Part shown: positions 8,344-16,752 of the stretch, one piece after another
Position numbering within the stretch: the first letter of the stretch is position 1
Layout of the letters: every line of letters begins with the position of its first letter
Assembly (NCBI GenBank): GCA_021732845.1
Contig: JAKFUF010000233.1
Span: 1 to 42,891, forward strand
DNA length: 42,891 bases
From: Planctomycetaceae bacterium
Lineage (GTDB): Bacteria > Planctomycetota > Planctomycetia > Planctomycetales > Planctomycetaceae
Direction: 5' to 3'
The notes under the pieces: model-generated
What the model was told of the DNA's origin: nothing
Database searches by the model: none
Seen by the model: only the letters and a program-made list of their open reading frames with translations
Position numbers and translations under genes: made by a program

Positions 8344-9929
8344 CGACAAATCCTTCACGAAGCCCCGAAGAACTTCTCGAACAAGGGATCGCCGGCTTTC
8401 GCGCCCGCGACATCCCCGCCTTTCCCCACCGGGCCATGACATTCTCGCAGGTCGCGGCACCTTCCAATCCTCAGGTGCATCCTGGTGAACCCCGCATTTC
8501 GCGAAGGCGCTGGGGCGTCACCCTCGGGGGGCTGACCGTGGCCGCAATCCTCGTCGCAGCCACAATCTCCCTCTGGCCAGCCGACGCCTGGGCCCAGGTG
8601 GTGCAGGCAGTCAAGAAGCAGGCCTGGGTGCGATTTCGCATGCATTCGCCGGAAGACCCCAAGCCGGATCAGCCCCCCGTCGTGGAGTTGTGGTTGTCGT
8701 CCACGAAACAGGTCGCCGCCGCCCGTCATCCAGGTGGAATGGTGTTCCTCGATTTTGAACAGCAGACGACCCAGCGCTATGACGACAAGGAACGGACGGT
8801 CTACCTCACCGATTCCAACGGCTTTGAGGCCGAAGAGATTGCCAGCCTGGTCGCCGTGCTGGAATCGTTCATCAGCCAGAAGGAGCTGCGGCACCCCGAG
8901 ACCGCCAGAGCGAAGCTGCTTTCGCAATCGCGCCAGGACGTGAAGGAAGGAGTCACCACGTGGACTGACTTCACTTTCAACTACCAAGACCCGCGGCGAA
9001 CGCCGCCGCAGTACCACCGCATCTTTCGCGTGCCTGCCGGAGGTGCACTCCCCGTCAGGATGACAGAATCGTGGACCCACGACGGTCGCACGATCTCCCG
9101 AGTCATGGAGATGGACTACCCAAATTCGGGACCGGCAGATCTCTACGCCCTGAATGTGCCACGCGACGCCAAGGTGGTCAATGCCGTGTCGAGTCAGGAC
9201 CTGAAGTCGTTGCTCAAGGCGTATGCCCTGCAGCAAGCGGCTGGGTTTGACGCCTACTCCGCGGTGGCGTTTCGGTCCGTCGTGAAAAACCCAAACTGGA
9301 AGTGGATCAATGAGATCTACAAGGTTCAGCATGATGCTGCCGGTTACACGAGTAAAATCTGCGATCTCGATCCGTTGATGAAGCTCAGCATGCGGGTTCA
9401 CTCGGGTGAAGTCACGGTTCCCGAGGGACTGAATGAACGGCTCGAATGGTGGAAAGCCCAGGCACCCCAATTGACCTTCAAGCCGTTTGAAGGGGATACC
9501 GTGATTCAGGTGTTCGTGCCCGACCGGGTCGGTTATCCCTCACTCGGACTGCCGGACGACACGGTGCGGGCCACATTCGAGCCCCACCCCAATCGGGGTC
9601 CGGCCGGCACGGTTCTTGTGACGATCTTGGACTCCAAGACAGATCAGATCCGCCATTGCTACTGGCTCGCGCCGGAACGCGGCTACCTGTGCGTCCGCCA
9701 GGAACACCATCCGGCCAGCAAATATCTGGCGGCGATTCCGGAAAACATGAATTGGATTGCAGCATCGATCGTCGACTCAACAGAGCAATCTCCAACCGGC
9801 CGCTGGTATGCCACACAGGTGAGAGAAGGCATTGTCAAAGGGAGCAGCGATGACCTTCCGGAGGGAATACTCGAAGGCGCGCCGTATGGATCAACGACGT
9901 GGCGCTTTCTGGCCGAATTTCCGAAATAG
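8340..9929 (+). CDS. Anti-sigma-like single-pass membrane protein with LolA-like ectodomain
   Basis: The start at ATG 8340 overlaps the sigma-factor stop, giving 529 residues. The open frame reaches 70 codons further upstream, but that stretch lies inside the sigma gene. A cytosolic segment of about 55 residues (EELLEQGIAGFRARDIPAFP) precedes one membrane helix (about 60-80, GVTLGGLTVAAILVAATISLW). The ectodomain of about 450 residues begins AWAQVVQAVKKQAWVRFRM. Beta-rich segments such as VELWLSSTKQVAAARHPGGMVF and FRVPAGGALPVRMTESW resemble the LolA/LppX-like folds often fused to planctomycete anti-sigma proteins; this is from memory of the family. No ZAS (HxxxCxxC) motif is present. A regulatory role follows from coupling and topology. 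Confidence 0.8.
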   Translation: MTTNPSRSPEELLEQGIAGFRARDIPAFPHRAMTFSQVAAPSNPQVHPGEPRISRRRWGVTLGGLTVAAILVAATISLWPADAWAQVVQAVKKQAWVRFRMHSPEDPKPDQPPVVELWLSSTKQVAAARHPGGMVFLDFEQQTTQRYDDKERTVYLTDSNGFEAEEIASLVAVLESFISQKELRHPETARAKLLSQSRQDVKEGVTTWTDFTFNYQDPRRTPPQYHRIFRVPAGGALPVRMTESWTHDGRTISRVMEMDYPNSGPADLYALNVPRDAKVVNAVSSQDLKSLLKAYALQQAAGFDAYSAVAFRSVVKNPNWKWINEIYKVQHDAAGYTSKICDLDPLMKLSMRVHSGEVTVPEGLNERLEWWKAQAPQLTFKPFEGDTVIQVFVPDRVGYPSLGLPDDTVRATFEPHPNRGPAGTVLVTILDSKTDQIRHCYWLAPERGYLCVRQEHHPASKYLAAIPENMNWIAASIVDSTEQSPTGRWYATQVREGIVKGSSDDLPEGILEGAPYGSTTWRFLAEFPK

Positions 9930-9945
9930 CAGCGGATGACGCTGT

Positions 9946-9972
9946 CAGGTCGGTGCATGGTGCGCCGACCTG
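9946..9972 (+). terminator. Hairpin after the sigma/anti-sigma operon
   Basis: CAGGTCGG (9946-9953) pairs perfectly with CCGACCTG (9965-9972) around an 11-nt loop, 17 nt after the stop codon, followed by ATTTCCTTT. The T-tract is broken, so termination may be weak. Confidence 0.55.
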
Positions 9973-10110
9973 ATTTCCTTTGGCCACCGCGCTCCCCGAA
10001 CAAGCTCCCAAGTGCCGCTTTCCGCCACGGCGGAACTCAACTTGTTGAACACGGAACATCGCCGCTACACTGCGATGAGTTTTGGCGACAACTGGTTCAA
10101 GGCGAGTGAC

Positions 10111-11466
10111 ATGAGCGAAATCCAGCGGATTGGTTTCCTGGCAACGGGACTGCTCTGCGCGGCGGTGATGCTTGGCAGTCCGCAGCGTTCCCAGGCCGCC
10201 GAGGATGTGGCCTATGCCCCTCCGGCCGCGAAGGCAAAAGCCAAGTCGAAGACGAAAGCGAAAACGTCGCCCAAGAGTTCAGCGGCCACCGCGAATGACT
10301 GGCCGCAGTACCTGGGGCCGAACCGCAACAACATTTCGAACGAAAAGGGCCTGCTGCGGACCTGGCCCAAGACCGGACCGAAGCTGCTCAAGACCGCGTC
10401 GGGACTGGGCGCGGGGTACTCCTCGGTGTCGATTGCCAACGGCATGATCTACACCATGGGCACGCGGGGCGACAAGCAGTCGATCCTGGCGATGGACCTG
10501 GAGACGCTCGACGGCCGCTGGGAACTGGTGAACGGTCCCAGTTTTCAAGAGGGTGCGGGCAACGGACCCCGCGCCTCGCCCACAATTGATGGCGGGCAGA
10601 TCTACGCACTTGGCGCACATGGCGACCTGACCTGCGCTGACGCTGTGACCGGAAAGCGGGTTTGGGAAAAGAACATCCTCAAGGAATTCAACGGCAACAA
10701 TGTGACTTGGGGTGTTTGCGAATCGGTCCTGATCGACGGTGACAAGCTGATCTGCACTCCAGGCGGACGGGATGGCACGATGGTGGCTCTCGACAAGACT
10801 TCAGGCGACCTCATCTGGAAGTGTCAGTCGCCTGAAAACGACCAGGAGGGCTATGCGTCGGCCATTGCCATTGATGTCGACGGTGTGCGGCAATACGTGC
10901 AGTTCACCAACCGTGGCACCATCGGCGTGCGGGCCAGCGATGGCAAGTTCATGTGGCGGAACGACAGCGCGGCCAATGGCACGGCGAACTGCTCCTCGCC
11001 CATGTTTTTCGACAACATGATCTTCTCCGCCTCGGGCTACGGCACCGGCGGCGCGATGGTCAAGCTCATGTCGAGCGGGGGCGAAACCAGCGCCGAGTTC
11101 GGCTACCACACCAAGGAAATGAAGAGCCACCACGGCGGTTTTGTAATCGTTGACGGTTACATCTACGGCTCCAACGAAGGAGTCTTCGTCTGCATGGAAC
11201 TGACGACCGGCAAAGTGCTGTGGCAGAACCGCAACCCGGGCAAGGGTTCGCTGACCTGCGTCGATGGAATGATCATTGCCCGCAACGAGGGCGGCCCCGT
11301 CACGCTGATCGAAGTCAATCCAAAGGCCTACAAGGAACTCGGCCGGTTCGACCAGCCCGACCGCAGCAACAACGCCGCCTGGTCCTACCCCGTCGTCTCG
11401 CACGGCCGGTTGTATCTGCGTGACCAGGACAAGCTGATGGCGTTTGAGGTGGGGAAGAAGAAGTGA
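10111..11466 (+). CDS. Exported PQQ-binding-like beta-propeller protein
   Basis: A 451-residue protein starting at ATG 10111, preceded by AAGGCGAG; the frame extends upstream but without protein character. The signal peptide is FLATGLLCAAVMLGSPQRSQAAE. A Lys/Ala-rich linker (about 40-60) follows, then DWPQYLGPNRN, the usual opening of the planctomycete PQQ-like propeller. Blades carry the W-motif pattern (KRVWEKNIL, GDLIWKCQS, GKVLWQNRN). No catalytic residues of quinoprotein dehydrogenases are visible, so it is more likely a structural or binding propeller in the periplasm than an enzyme. It stands alone between the sigma operon and the MazF-type pair. Confidence 0.85.
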   Translation: MSEIQRIGFLATGLLCAAVMLGSPQRSQAAEDVAYAPPAAKAKAKSKTKAKTSPKSSAATANDWPQYLGPNRNNISNEKGLLRTWPKTGPKLLKTASGLGAGYSSVSIANGMIYTMGTRGDKQSILAMDLETLDGRWELVNGPSFQEGAGNGPRASPTIDGGQIYALGAHGDLTCADAVTGKRVWEKNILKEFNGNNVTWGVCESVLIDGDKLICTPGGRDGTMVALDKTSGDLIWKCQSPENDQEGYASAIAIDVDGVRQYVQFTNRGTIGVRASDGKFMWRNDSAANGTANCSSPMFFDNMIFSASGYGTGGAMVKLMSSGGETSAEFGYHTKEMKSHHGGFVIVDGYIYGSNEGVFVCMELTTGKVLWQNRNPGKGSLTCVDGMIIARNEGGPVTLIEVNPKAYKELGRFDQPDRSNNAAWSYPVVSHGRLYLRDQDKLMAFEVGKKK

Positions 11467-11621
11467 CTTATTCCATTGATGGTCAAGTTCGATCGTGCAA
11501 ACAACTGATTGAAGCAATCCTCACTGCTGCCTACCATTGGCAGAGAGAAGCAGCAGACGTTCAGCATCTCGCCTGAATCGGGCGACAGCAGTTTTGCCAA
11601 GATCCCGGAGAGGACATCACC

Positions 11622-12119
11622 ATGTCCGTGGCTACTCAATCGCTCGAAGAGGGGATGTTGAACATCGCCTCTCAGTCCCTCGAAGAGTATGGAGTGATTG
11701 CAGAACAATGGGGCAAAGAGCACCGGGTTCTGGAAGAGTGCTGGAAGTGTGAGGACTGGCTGACCACCGGTTTGGAGACACTGGAAGTCATCACGGCTGT
11801 CGACGCTGTTCTTCAAAAAGGGGCGGAGCAGGGAAAATTCGATCTGACACATGACATTCAAGATGCAGTTCTTGGCCTCTATGAACTGTGGCTCAAACCA
11901 AGTTCTCTTGCAGAAGAGCGGATCGCCTCCCTCCATGAAAACGGACAAACGCCCTCAAACGGAGGTGAGTTCCGCGAGGCCGTTTCGCGAATTGAAGCAC
12001 TGGTTGACGAGCGAAAGAAACGCCGCGAGAAAATCCGCAGCGTGGATCAGTCAATGCTTCAGCGTCTTGCGAAAGTTCGACGTCCGGCGGTGGAATGGTT
12101 CAATGACGATGAAGACTGA
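11622..12119 (+). CDS. Unrecognised protein upstream of a MazF-type toxin (candidate antitoxin)
   Basis: A 165-residue soluble, mostly helical, acidic protein (LNIASQSLEEYGVIAEQWGKE near the start). Near the C-terminus a basic segment (ERKKRREKIR) is followed by RPAVEWFNDDED. I do not recognise the family, and no AbrB, RHH or HTH DNA-binding motif is evident. GGAGAGGA stands 8 nt before the ATG. The next gene, a PemK/MazF-like toxin, begins 15 nt after its stop with its own AGGAGG, so the two are surely co-transcribed. Position suggests the antitoxin; the length is roughly twice that of usual MazE proteins. It could also be an unrelated passenger. Confidence 0.7.
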   Translation: MSVATQSLEEGMLNIASQSLEEYGVIAEQWGKEHRVLEECWKCEDWLTTGLETLEVITAVDAVLQKGAEQGKFDLTHDIQDAVLGLYELWLKPSSLAEERIASLHENGQTPSNGGEFREAVSRIEALVDERKKRREKIRSVDQSMLQRLAKVRRPAVEWFNDDED

Positions 12120-12134
12120 CAGGAGGCCACTGCC

Positions 12135-12485
12135 ATGCCACCACATCAGCTTCGTCAGGGAAGCATCGTTTTCGCCGAAGTTCTCGACGAACACGGCTAC
12201 AATCCGAAAACGCGAAGGGTCGTCGTCGTCTCACCCAGTGATGAAATTCTGCAGAATTCAACCATTGTCGCCGTTGCGATTACAACGAAGTCCGATCTCG
12301 TGCCGACAGGTTTTGCAGTCCGGCTGCCCTACCATCCAAGCGGAAACTGCCGAACAGGACTTAATCAGGAATGTGTCGCCGCCTGTCATTGGTTGGTGGA
12401 ACTTGAACTCGCCTCAATCAAGACCATTGCTGGGCACTGTCCAACAATTCAGCTTGACGAAATCCTGCTAAAAATTTTGCAGTAA
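12135..12485 (+). CDS. PemK/MazF-family toxin-like protein
   Basis: A 116-residue protein with the features of the MazF/PemK/CcdB fold: an N-terminal strand-turn (LRQGSIVFAEVLDEHGYNPKTRRVVVVS), a central strand VAVAITTKS, then GLNQECVAACHWLVEL, matching the position of the '...L..dq.r.id..r' part of MazF. Family members are ribosome-independent endoribonucleases acting on mRNA. The usual 'GDIW' opening is replaced by GSIV, so activity cannot be assumed. AGGAGG (12121-12126) is 8 nt before the ATG. Strong Shine-Dalgarno sequences on both genes contrast with most neighbours and would fit transfer. Confidence 0.72.
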   Translation: MPPHQLRQGSIVFAEVLDEHGYNPKTRRVVVVSPSDEILQNSTIVAVAITTKSDLVPTGFAVRLPYHPSGNCRTGLNQECVAACHWLVELELASIKTIAGHCPTIQLDEILLKILQ

Positions 12486-12519
12486 AACTACACCCTGTTC
12501 CTGGATCCATTCAGCATCC

Positions 12520-13581
12520 ATGTCCGCCCCCGCCCCGCTGCTGGAAGTTCGCGGCCTCAAAAAGCACTTTCCGATTCGCGGTGGAATGCTTTCGCGCGTC
12601 AAGGAATGGGTCAAGGCGGTCGATGGCGTTTCGTTCAGCGTGGCTCCCGGCCAGACGCTGGGGCTTGTCGGGGAAAGCGGCTGCGGCAAGACGACGGTGG
12701 GGCGGACGCTGCTGCGGCTGGTTCCGGCCACCGGCGGCGAAGTGCTGTTCCAGGGCAAGGATGTGCTGAAGCTGCCCGCGCGAAAGCTTCGCTCGATCCG
12801 GCCCCGGATGCAGATCATCTTTCAGGATCCGTATGGGTCGCTCAATCCGCGGATGACGATCGAGCAGATCGTTGGCGAGGCACTGGAAGTGTATGGCGTG
12901 GCCACCGGGGCCGAGCTGCGGGCGCAGGTCGCGGCGCTGCTGCAGCAGGTGGGGCTACGGGCGGAAGCACTCAATCGTTACCCCCACGAGTTCTCGGGCG
13001 GGCAACGGCAACGAATCGGCATCGCCCGGGCACTGGCACTCAAGCCAGCGTTTATCGTTTGTGACGAGCCGACCAGCGCGCTCGATGTGTCGATCCGCGC
13101 GCAGATCATCAACCTGCTACAGGACCTGCAGGGGACGCGAAATCTCAGCTATCTGATGATTAGCCACGACCTGGGGGTGGTGCGGCACATCAGCCACGCG
13201 GTGGCTGTGATGTACCTCGGCCGGATCGTGGAGCAGGCACCCACCGACACGTTGTTTGAGGATGCGCGGCACCCGTACACGCAGGTGCTGCTCTCGGCAA
13301 TTCCGGTCCCCAATCCGCGGCATCGCAACGCGCGGCGGGTGCGGACGCAGGACACGGACGATTCGGTTCCCTCGCCCGTCAACCTGCCGCCGGGCTGTCC
13401 ATTTCACCCGCGGTGTCCGCTCTACGTGGCTCAAGGACAACCGGCCGAATGCCGGGCGGTGCAGCCACCGCTCGTCGCACTCAACGACAATCCGCAGCAC
13501 CTCGTCAGTTGCCATTTCCCGGACGCCTCGCGATTCTCTGTAACCGCACCGCTTCAACCGACACAGCCAGTCGCAAAATGA
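12520..13581 (+). CDS. Oligopeptide/dipeptide ABC transporter ATP-binding protein (DppF/OppF type)
   Basis: A 353-residue ATPase subunit of a peptide importer. It has Walker [10 protein letters not shown] (51-59), the Q-loop [13 protein letters not shown], signature [15 protein letters not shown] (158-172), Walker B FIVCDEP (178-184) with TSALD, and the switch histidine in MISHDLGVV. The C-terminal extension is the typical oligopeptide/dipeptide-ABC domain with four spaced cysteines ([16 protein letters not shown]). Known systems use two ATPases, two permeases and a binding protein, and none of the others is in this window. The toxin-like pair lies directly upstream, where a DppD-type partner often sits. 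The ATG at 12520 is 34 nt after the toxin stop, with no clear Shine-Dalgarno. Confidence 0.93.
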   Translation: MSAPAPLLEVRGLKKHFPIRGGMLSRVKEWVKAVDGVSFSVAPGQTLGLVGESGCGKTTVGRTLLRLVPATGGEVLFQGKDVLKLPARKLRSIRPRMQIIFQDPYGSLNPRMTIEQIVGEALEVYGVATGAELRAQVAALLQQVGLRAEALNRYPHEFSGGQRQRIGIARALALKPAFIVCDEPTSALDVSIRAQIINLLQDLQGTRNLSYLMISHDLGVVRHISHAVAVMYLGRIVEQAPTDTLFEDARHPYTQVLLSAIPVPNPRHRNARRVRTQDTDDSVPSPVNLPPGCPFHPRCPLYVAQGQPAECRAVQPPLVALNDNPQHLVSCHFPDASRFSVTAPLQPTQPVAK

Positions 13582-13597
13582 CGGCGAACTGACTGCA

Positions 13598-15082
13598 TTG
13601 ACAACGAAAGCATTCGTGGAAACCCCGCCCCCCGATCATCCAGCTCCCGCCACGAAGCCGCATGGCATCGGCGCGTGGACCGGCATGCTGCTCGTCGCAG
13701 CGAACATGATCGGCACGGGGGTCTTCATCACGACGGGCGGAATGCTGCAGGACATCGGCTCGGGGCCGGCGGTGCTCTTGGCGTGGTTCGTGGGAGGCGT
13801 GGCGGCCCTGTGCGGGGCTTTATCGTATGCGGAACTGGGAGCCGCCCTGCCCCACAATGGCGGCGAGTACCACTTTCTCTCGCGGGCCTTCCATCCGGTG
13901 GTGGGGTTTCTGGCGGGGTGGGTTTCGCTGGTCGTGGGCTTTGCCGCCCCGCTGGCGCTCAGTTCCTTGGCCTTTGGTGCGTACCTCAAGGCTGTCTTTC
14001 CCAACGTGCCCGTGATGTCCTCCAGCGTGGCGTTGCTGCTGACCTGCACAATGCTGCACCTGTTGATTCCGCAGGGCGGCCGGCACGTCCAAAACCTGTT
14101 TACCGCGATCAAAATTGGGCTGATCGTGCTGTTCATCGCTGCCGGCGTTTGGGTTTGTCACCCCGAATACGTGTCACAGCCGACGGCTGCTGCCGTGGGG
14201 GCCGGCCTGCCCTGGACCGCCAAGCCACTCTTGAAAGCGGTGCTCTCCCAGGGCTTCGCGGTCAGCCTGATCTTTGTCTCCTATGCTTACGCTGGCTGGA
14301 ACTCGGCAGCGTACGTGGCCGGCGAGTTTCGGCAGCCAGCGCGGCAGATTCCCTGGGCCATGCTGTACGGCACCGGCCTCGTGGCTCTGCTTTATGTCGG
14401 GCTGAATTTTGTGTTTCTCGCCTCGGCTCCCGCGCCGGTCTTGCTTCATGACCTGGCCCAAAAATCCGCCGATGTCGACACCTTGGGCCACTTCGCGGCG
14501 CTGCATCTGTTCGGCCGTCAGGCCGGCCGACTCGTTTCGCTGACGATCGTGCTGGGAATGGTCTCTTCCGTGGGGGCGTTGATCATCACGGGGCCACACG
14601 TCACGGCGGCCATGGGGGCGCGGCATCTGGGGTTGCGGTGGCTCGCCCTGAAGTGGCATGGCACTCCCACAGTGGCGACACTTTTGCAGACGGCCCTGGC
14701 CCTGACGCTGATGGCGACGGCCAGTGCCTTCACCCTGCTGGTTTATGTCGGCCTCACGCTCTCGCTCTGCTCCACGCTCACCGTGCTGGCGCTGTTTGTC
14801 CTGCGGTGGCGCGAACCGAACCTGCCGCGTCCCTACCGCACCTTGGGCTATCCTCTCACACCACTGCTCTTTCTGGCCCTGCAGGCGTGGATGATTTGGT
14901 TCACCGCGCTGGGTGACCCGGAATCCCGCCGTTACGGATTCTCAACGTCATTCTGGTGGAGTCTGGGAACTCTCGCCACGGGTGGTGTCGTCTATCTTTT
15001 GCTGCATGCGGTCGATTGGGGCATGTGCCAACACGGCGAGCGGTTGAAGGATGTACGCCCCGTGGGGACCGAAAACGAGTGA
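13598..15082 (+). CDS. APC-superfamily amino acid permease
   Basis: An integral membrane protein of up to 494 residues with about 12 helices. The first helix shows the APC-family substrate-binding turn (MLLVAANMIGTGVFITTGGML). Helix 2-3 follows the family pattern (WFVGGVAALCGALSYAELGAALPHNGGEYHFL), as does helix 6 (LIFVSYAYAGWNSAAYVAGE). These features match amino acid/polyamine antiporters and LAT-like permeases; the substrate is unknown. The start is uncertain: TTG 13598 is used, GTG 13616 is possible, and no Shine-Dalgarno is visible. It begins 16 nt after the DppF-type gene and may be co-transcribed with it. Confidence 0.88.
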   Translation: MTTKAFVETPPPDHPAPATKPHGIGAWTGMLLVAANMIGTGVFITTGGMLQDIGSGPAVLLAWFVGGVAALCGALSYAELGAALPHNGGEYHFLSRAFHPVVGFLAGWVSLVVGFAAPLALSSLAFGAYLKAVFPNVPVMSSSVALLLTCTMLHLLIPQGGRHVQNLFTAIKIGLIVLFIAAGVWVCHPEYVSQPTAAAVGAGLPWTAKPLLKAVLSQGFAVSLIFVSYAYAGWNSAAYVAGEFRQPARQIPWAMLYGTGLVALLYVGLNFVFLASAPAPVLLHDLAQKSADVDTLGHFAALHLFGRQAGRLVSLTIVLGMVSSVGALIITGPHVTAAMGARHLGLRWLALKWHGTPTVATLLQTALALTLMATASAFTLLVYVGLTLSLCSTLTVLALFVLRWREPNLPRPYRTLGYPLTPLLFLALQAWMIWFTALGDPESRRYGFSTSFWWSLGTLATGGVVYLLLHAVDWGMCQHGERLKDVRPVGTENE

Positions 15083-15085
15083 CGA

Positions 15086-15541
15086 TCAGCCCTGCGATTC
15101 CAGCATCTGCAGATACTCAATGAACTCGGGATCCTCGCCGCGAATGAGGACCGGCAACTGTTCGCGGAAGTCGGCACGCTGGCACCACTCCCGCATGTAG
15201 TCTTCCCACGAACGCCAGCGGCGGAGTTTCTTCGACGACATGTTCTCTTCGTACAGCAGCAGATAGGCGCGCTCGAAGAGCGAAATCAGCATCGTGAAGA
15301 TGATGAACATTCTTTCCCGCTGTTCATCCGTCAGGTCCGGCGTCTTTTCCATGGAGAACAGCCTCAGATCGGGGTTCTCCAGCGACACCTTCAAAAAGTC
15401 CTGATAGTTGTCGGACAGGAGTTGATAGACCTCTTCCTCCTCATTTTCACGCTCCTTCAACTGCTCGTAGATGAAGACAAAGATGGCCAGCGGCAGGCCG
15501 ATCACTGTCACCACGTAGCTCATCAGTTCCCAGGTTTGCAT
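15086..15541 (-). CDS. Small single-helix membrane protein, unknown function
   Basis: Starting at ATG 15539-15541 it has 151 residues: one N-terminal helix (SYVVTVIGLPLAIFVFIYEQL), a very acidic stretch (KERENEEEE), then a helical cytosolic part with aromatic pairs (SLFERAYLLLYEENMS, RRWRSWEDYMREWCQRADFREQLP). The frame extends 38 codons further upstream, but that part crosses palindromic repeat DNA and lacks protein character. I do not recognise the family. It converges tail to tail with the APC permease, with only 3 nt between stop codons. Confidence 0.72.
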   Translation of the reverse strand: MQTWELMSYVVTVIGLPLAIFVFIYEQLKERENEEEEVYQLLSDNYQDFLKVSLENPDLRLFSMEKTPDLTDEQRERMFIIFTMLISLFERAYLLLYEENMSSKKLRRWRSWEDYMREWCQRADFREQLPVLIRGEDPEFIEYLQMLESQG

Positions 15542-15687
15542 GCGATCGGAATCGGGGGCTCTTGAACTCGAAACTTGCAAACACATCATACCAGCCCGAA
15601 GCACCAGCGGGAGAACATCAAGATCAAACCACGCGACGGCGTGGCGCCTCGCCACAGTGTTTTCTCACGTCGGACCACGCTCGCGTC

Positions 15688-15706
15688 CTTTCGCGGAGCG
15701 AAAGGC
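15688..15706. repeat. Palindrome CCTTTCGC-GGA-GCGAAAGG
   Basis: A perfect 8-bp inverted repeat around GGA, flanked by CTCGCGT on the left and CGACTCTACAC on the right. Its geometry (8-bp arms, loop GGA/TCC) is the same as in the REP-like unit at 283-301 and 401-419, but the stem sequence is different. It lies between two genes transcribed leftward. Confidence 0.55.
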
Positions 15707-15741
15707 GACTCTACACAGTTGCACTTGGCGAACCCGGCACA

Positions 15742-16749
15742 TCAGCGGCGAATCCGCACCTGCGTGGTGGGGCGAGAGTGCGGCGCGGGAACGCGGGCCA
15801 TGCGGATCTGTCGTGGTTCGGACTGCCGCCAGCGGACCATTGAGGCTATCAGCGCCGGGTCAACAAAGGCGACATTGGCGATGAGCATCACCAGACCAAA
15901 GGTGCTCATCCCCAGGCACAGGGCGATCCCCATGTGCAGCGGAACGGCCATGGCCAGCACCAGCGGACGGGTCAGCCGGGGCCAGACGAGAGCCACGTAC
16001 GAGATCTCCCAGACTAGCACGGTGTGCGACATCAGGTTGATGAGCCATGGGTGGTGCGCGGTCCAGGTCATGTCGAGCGACTGGTACTCCAGATTCGCAA
16101 AGGCATACCACAGCGCCGAGCCATTCCACCAGGCCGGCCCCTGCAGCTTCGACAGCCCGGCAAACAGATAGATCACGCACAGGTGCAACTGGATCAAGCG
16201 GATGGAAATGTTGGCACCCACCGAGGGCGGTGCCTGGGGCTCGACCACCGACCAGTGCCGTGCCCGCCAATGGTCGAGGGACAGGGCATCGCCCGCCGGG
16301 CCGATCGCCAAGTACAGGGCAAGCAACGCGTTGATCTGGTCCAGGCCGAACATCGCCAGCGGTGCCCGATGGGCATAACTCACGACGAGCACAAACGACA
16401 GGATCGACGAGGTCTTGGTCCAGATGCCGAGGCTCAGGCAGGCAAAGACGATCAGCGCGGTCAGGTGGACGGCCGGCAGCACAACCCGTGGCTCACACAG
16501 CCACAGCGGGCTCCAGGCCGAGCTGTCGGCCTGCAATGCGGCCACCGCCGCATGGTCGAGCCAGCTCTGCGATCCAAAGAAGGCGTCCAGATCGAGCGTC
16601 CAGACCAGATGTGTATAGAACATCATAGCCCCGGCGAGGATCCGCACGAGGCCCAGCGTGTGGGCCGGTGCCGGGGTGAACCAAAAACGGTCCCAGCCAT
16701 CAAGCGCGGCGGACCTCAGTTCCCGAAAGTAGTTGGAAAGGAGTTCCAT
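15742..16749 (-). CDS. HTTM-domain membrane protein (vitamin K-dependent carboxylase-like)
   Basis: A 335-residue polytopic membrane protein. The segment FWFTPAPAHTLGLVRILAGAMMFYTHLVW, a WLDH motif, and the later helices with IQLHLCVIYLFAGLSKLQGPAWWNGSALWYAF match the HTTM domain related to gamma-glutamyl carboxylase. The paired LSKLQG/WWNGSALWY region is typical of the family. Whether it carboxylates anything is unknown, since most bacterial members are uncharacterised. The ATG at 16747-16749 is 3 nt after the stop of the upstream gene, so the two form an operon and probably work together. Confidence 0.85.
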   Translation of the reverse strand: MELLSNYFRELRSAALDGWDRFWFTPAPAHTLGLVRILAGAMMFYTHLVWTLDLDAFFGSQSWLDHAAVAALQADSSAWSPLWLCEPRVVLPAVHLTALIVFACLSLGIWTKTSSILSFVLVVSYAHRAPLAMFGLDQINALLALYLAIGPAGDALSLDHWRARHWSVVEPQAPPSVGANISIRLIQLHLCVIYLFAGLSKLQGPAWWNGSALWYAFANLEYQSLDMTWTAHHPWLINLMSHTVLVWEISYVALVWPRLTRPLVLAMAVPLHMGIALCLGMSTFGLVMLIANVAFVDPALIASMVRWRQSEPRQIRMARVPAPHSRPTTQVRIRR

Positions 16750-16752
16750 GAA

